Assembly (NCBI GenBank): GCA_017550025.1
Contig: JAFYLU010000071.1
Coordinates: forward strand, 1 to 64,000
DNA from: Bacteroidales bacterium
GTDB taxonomy: Bacteria > Bacteroidota > Bacteroidia > Bacteroidales > UBA932
Reading direction: 5' to 3'
Length of the DNA stretch: 64,000 bases
Below, piece after piece: positions 61,896 through 64,000 of the stretch. Under the pieces are notes generated by a model. It worked only from the letters and a program-made list of their open reading frames with translations, had not been told where the DNA came from and searched no databases. A program made the translations under genes and the position numbers. Positions within the stretch are counted from its first letter, which is position 1. Every line of letters begins with the position of its first letter.

Positions 61896-63350
61896 ATGGC
61901 AAAAAAGAAACAGCAACAACAGCAGATAAGTCCGGAGAGATTGATTCGCGAAAGAGGGCGTTCATTGGAAATTTACGAATGCTTGATGGACAAAGAATCA
62001 ATGAAGAAAGATGGAGAGTCGCCAATCATTGTCACCCGCAAGCACAAGGGAGATAAGTATACTTCGGCATTTTATCTGGTGGATTCATATTGCACAGGCG
62101 TGAAGGATACGTTCTATAGAGTCCGTTTGGATGAAGATGAATATAAAGACCTTATGCGCCATATGCGTAGGGGCTGCAATCTGGAGAAAGTAGATTATGT
62201 TGAGGCTCACAACTGGATTTTCGGAGCGATAGAATTTGCCGCCGAGGCCGGGATTGAACCGCACAAAGACTTCGCTGTCACTAAGTGGCTTCTGGAGGAT
62301 GATGAGGAAGACACTATTCCAATCATAGAATATGAATTCGGCAAAGATGGTAAACATTTCCTTTTTACACATTCGCAGGATGAGGCCAACAAGTATCTGC
62401 CAGCATTGCGTGCTAATTTAGGAAATGACTTTACTTTTGTTTGTGGATTTGCACCAGGGTTTGATGAGGAAGAATATGACGAGGAAGAGGATGACGACAA
62501 CCCATTTGATTTCTTCTCCCAGGGAACCGAGGATACGGTATATAAATATGACCATCCTGACTATCCTACAAGTTTGAATGTCAAAAATAAGGAAATATTA
62601 GAGTTTATAGACAAGTGGAATACCAAGTGTCCCACCAAAGAAGCAATAGACGGAGTTCTGAAAATGGACAGAGATTCATTAATCGATGATCTTCAAAATA
62701 TCATACTTTATGACATAGGAAAGAGCTGCTGTGAGGAACTTTATGAAGACCCTCTTTATCCAGCATCAAGAATGATATATTCTTTGCTTCTTCTTGGAGA
62801 GATAGGCAGCCATGAATCTATTAACATTGTCCTAGAAACTCTCAGACAAAATGAAGAGTATATGGACTACCACTTCGGGGACTATTCTGAGCAGATTTTT
62901 GCCCCAGTCCTCTGCAAACTTGCAAAAGATAATCTGGACGCGCTATATGATTACTTGCTTGAGCCGAACAGATATACTTTCGCCAAGGCTCTGATTTTCC
63001 CTGCAGTATATGCTATTGGAAAGAATTATCCTGAGAAAATGCCTGATGCCATCAAGTGGTTCAAGGATGCTTTAAGTTTCATAGAACTTGAGTTGTACGA
63101 AGGAACAGATTACTGCGACAGTACATTAGCCGGCTTTGCTGTTCACCATGCTGTCAATCTTGCAGGAAAGGAGTTCATACATGAAATAGAAATGCTATAC
63201 GAGACAGAATGTATGGATCCGACTATAGAAGGAACATTGGAGGATGTCTTGAAATACATAAATAGTCCTGAATCCGAGAGATATTGTCCGGATTACTCTC
63301 TTGACATTTATCAGGCATTCAAGGACTACGCCATGTTCTGTAATTTTTAA
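61896..63350 (+). CDS. Large acidic protein, possible DUF1186-like C-terminus
   Basis: A 484-residue cytosolic protein. N-terminus MAKKKQQQQQISPERLIRER; a first domain with KHKGDKYTSAFYLVDSYCTG and GVKDTFYRVRLDEDEYKDLM; a very acidic stretch (EEEYDEEEDDDNPFDFF, ~200-216); and a C-terminal helical half (YPASRMIYSLLLLGEIGSHE, FAPVLCKLAKDNLDALYDYL) reminiscent of DUF1186/HEAT-like repeats. I recognise no catalytic motif. 137 nt after the AlbA_2-type gene, same strand; a functional pair is possible. Confidence 0.7.
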   Translation: MAKKKQQQQQISPERLIRERGRSLEIYECLMDKESMKKDGESPIIVTRKHKGDKYTSAFYLVDSYCTGVKDTFYRVRLDEDEYKDLMRHMRRGCNLEKVDYVEAHNWIFGAIEFAAEAGIEPHKDFAVTKWLLEDDEEDTIPIIEYEFGKDGKHFLFTHSQDEANKYLPALRANLGNDFTFVCGFAPGFDEEEYDEEEDDDNPFDFFSQGTEDTVYKYDHPDYPTSLNVKNKEILEFIDKWNTKCPTKEAIDGVLKMDRDSLIDDLQNIILYDIGKSCCEELYEDPLYPASRMIYSLLLLGEIGSHESINIVLETLRQNEEYMDYHFGDYSEQIFAPVLCKLAKDNLDALYDYLLEPNRYTFAKALIFPAVYAIGKNYPEKMPDAIKWFKDALSFIELELYEGTDYCDSTLAGFAVHHAVNLAGKEFIHEIEMLYETECMDPTIEGTLEDVLKYINSPESERYCPDYSLDIYQAFKDYAMFCNF

Positions 63351-63482
63351 AGGGTGAGGACAAATTCACCTCTTTTTAAAAAGAGCAACTACCGAAAATT
63401 TTTAGGTAGTTCAAGATGCGGTGTCACCATAATCGCTTGTAAAACTGCTTGTAAGTGATGTAACTTACTGATAGTCATATAT
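63351..63482. other. Palindromes and short repeats at the right end of the island
   Basis: Contains the perfect palindrome CTCTTTTTAAAAAGAG (63370-63385), a hairpin AACTACC/GGTAGTT (63387-63411), a direct repeat GCTTGTAA (63435-63442 and 63447-63454) and GTAAGT/ACTTAC (63451-63468). The first two may terminate transcription; the last two sit beside the right repeat like recombinase arm sites (inference). Confidence 0.5.
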
Positions 63483-63547
63483 GGTTCGATTCCCGTCCTG
63501 AGCACATGATCCCTCTTGGAAATTCCGAGAGGGATTTTTGTTTTTGT
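63483..63547 (+). repeat. Right attachment-site repeat (displaced tRNA-Leu 3' end)
   Basis: 65 bp matching 56309-56373 except one base in the acceptor stem. No tRNA sequence precedes it, so it is a displaced 3' end and not a second tRNA gene. Confidence 0.82.
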
Positions 63548-63832
63548 CATATTCTAATCGCAATACCCCGGCGAAAGGCAAATATCGCCCGTTTTTTGCC
63601 TTTCAGTGCTCGATTTTGGCCGGCGAGCTCCAAAAATCCGCTACCTTTTCCCTTTTACATGAGATGAGATCCGCGACCGAACCGGGGATGACCGTAAATT
63701 TACATTATTTCCAAAAACATCCACCTGAAATCTGATCGGAGTCAGCCTAAATCAGGAAATGACAACACCTGAATCCACTCAAAAATCCAGAAGAAACAGG
63801 GCAAAAGACGAGATTGTTGCCTTACACAAATA
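63548..63832. other. Gene-free stretch between island and vsr
   Basis: No convincing ORF. GGCAAATATCGCCC... with TTTTTTGCC near 63577-63601 can form a weak hairpin. Otherwise nothing recognised until the vsr promoter. Confidence 0.4.
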
Positions 63833-63864
63833 TTTGCCAGTTGGCGAAGAATGACATAATTTTG
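63833..63864 (+). promoter_or_regulatory. Promoter of vsr
   Basis: TTTG (63833-63836), 20-nt spacer, TAATTTTG (63857-63864): full Bacteroidetes consensus, 26 nt before the vsr ATG. Confidence 0.72.
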
Positions 63865-63890
63865 CAGGGAACCGATGATTATGTCGAAAG

Positions 63891-64000
63891 ATGGCTGATA
63901 TCCTCACTCCAATACAGCGCCACTCATGTATGTCCCGGATCCGCGGCAAAGATACCAAGCCGGAAATCCGGGTCAGGAAGGGGTTGCATAGGCGTGGGTT
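63891..64000 (+). CDS. vsr: Very short patch repair endonuclease Vsr, 5' end only
   Basis: The first 36 codons: MADILTPIQRHSCMSRIRGK then DTKPEIRVRKGLHRRG, running off the right edge. The CMSRIRGKDTKPE block is the N-terminal signature of Vsr, which nicks next to T:G mismatches arising from deamination of 5-methylcytosine. Vsr genes normally sit beside a C5 cytosine methyltransferase, often in a restriction-modification system, so one is expected just outside the window. Confidence 0.9.
   Translation, partial: MADILTPIQRHSCMSRIRGKDTKPEIRVRKGLHRRG

Larger units (their letters stand above)
56309..63547. mobile_element. Integrated island in tRNA-Leu, bounded by 65-bp direct repeats
   Basis: The tRNA 3' end and terminator (56309-56373) recur at 63483-63547 with a single mismatch (CCGGAG versus CCTGAG). 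About 7.1 kb lie between them. Genes inside are rightward: HNH nuclease, peptide C, lipoprotein 4, an unknown protein, an AlbA_2-type protein and a large acidic protein. Several are visibly more A/T-rich in codon choice than the flanking core genes. No integrase, relaxase or phage gene is present, so the element is either a remnant, or moved in trans. Confidence 0.78.

Overview
The window is chromosomal DNA from a member of the order Bacteroidales (Bacteroidota). Evidence: many genes are preceded by the Bacteroidetes sigma-ABfr promoter (TAnnTTTG at -7, sometimes TTTG or TTG about 20 nt upstream) and lack strong Shine-Dalgarno sequences. The gene content fits too: DUF5686, a fused DAHP synthase/chorismate mutase, b558-type SdhC, a Bacteroidales-type Rsh and fimbrillin-like lipoproteins. 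Genus cannot be fixed from the sequence alone.

Bases 1-43,775 are almost entirely core genome. In order: the 5' end of rplM, pfkA, a dusB-type gene, a DUF5686 surface protein, lpxK, an aromatic amino acid operon (pheA, aminotransferase, tyrA, DAHP synthase/chorismate mutase, read right to left), frr, pyrH, an isolated sdhC, a RelA/SpoT protein, a Xaa-Pro aminopeptidase, hemW with a coiled-coil membrane protein, small conserved hypotheticals, a peptidase-M16-like protein without its zinc site, a TPR protein, a U32 peptidase, a lipoprotein, a PBP1A-ddl-prmC operon, topA, an Lrp-type regulator, ispD, the complete elongasome operon mreB-mreC-mreD-mrdA-rodA, ahcY, fabG and comF.

Bases 43,776-53,120 are accessory. 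Two ~100-bp structured repeats and a 51-bp-period palindromic tandem repeat lead into a REP-associated tyrosine transposase (RAYT) gene. Then come three paralogous lipoproteins (fimbrillin-like N-terminus, FISUMP-type C-terminus) in two leftward operons. Each operon is headed by a tiny gene for a 38-39-residue peptide sharing the core EGVLCGS...DMDPEEG. A two-palindrome REP-like element lies between one peptide gene and its lipoprotein gene.

Bases 53,121-56,330 hold a DUF1295 membrane protein, a PAP2 phosphatase, a YhcH-type protein and a tRNA-Leu(UAA) gene interrupted by a 284-nt group I intron placed after U34. The tRNA 3' end plus its terminator (65 bp) recurs with one mismatch at 63,483. 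This bounds a ~7.1-kb integrated island without a visible integrase. Its cargo is an HNH nuclease, a third peptide gene plus a fourth lipoprotein paralogue, an uncharacterised Cys-rich protein, an AlbA_2/Schlafen-type ATPase-like protein with an in-frame 12-nt tandem repeat, and a large acidic protein. Beyond the island the 5' end of a vsr mismatch endonuclease gene runs off the window.

The most noteworthy elements are the intron-bearing tRNA-Leu used as an integration site, the peptide-lipoprotein cassette present in three copies (one on the island), and the RAYT with nearby palindromic repeats.
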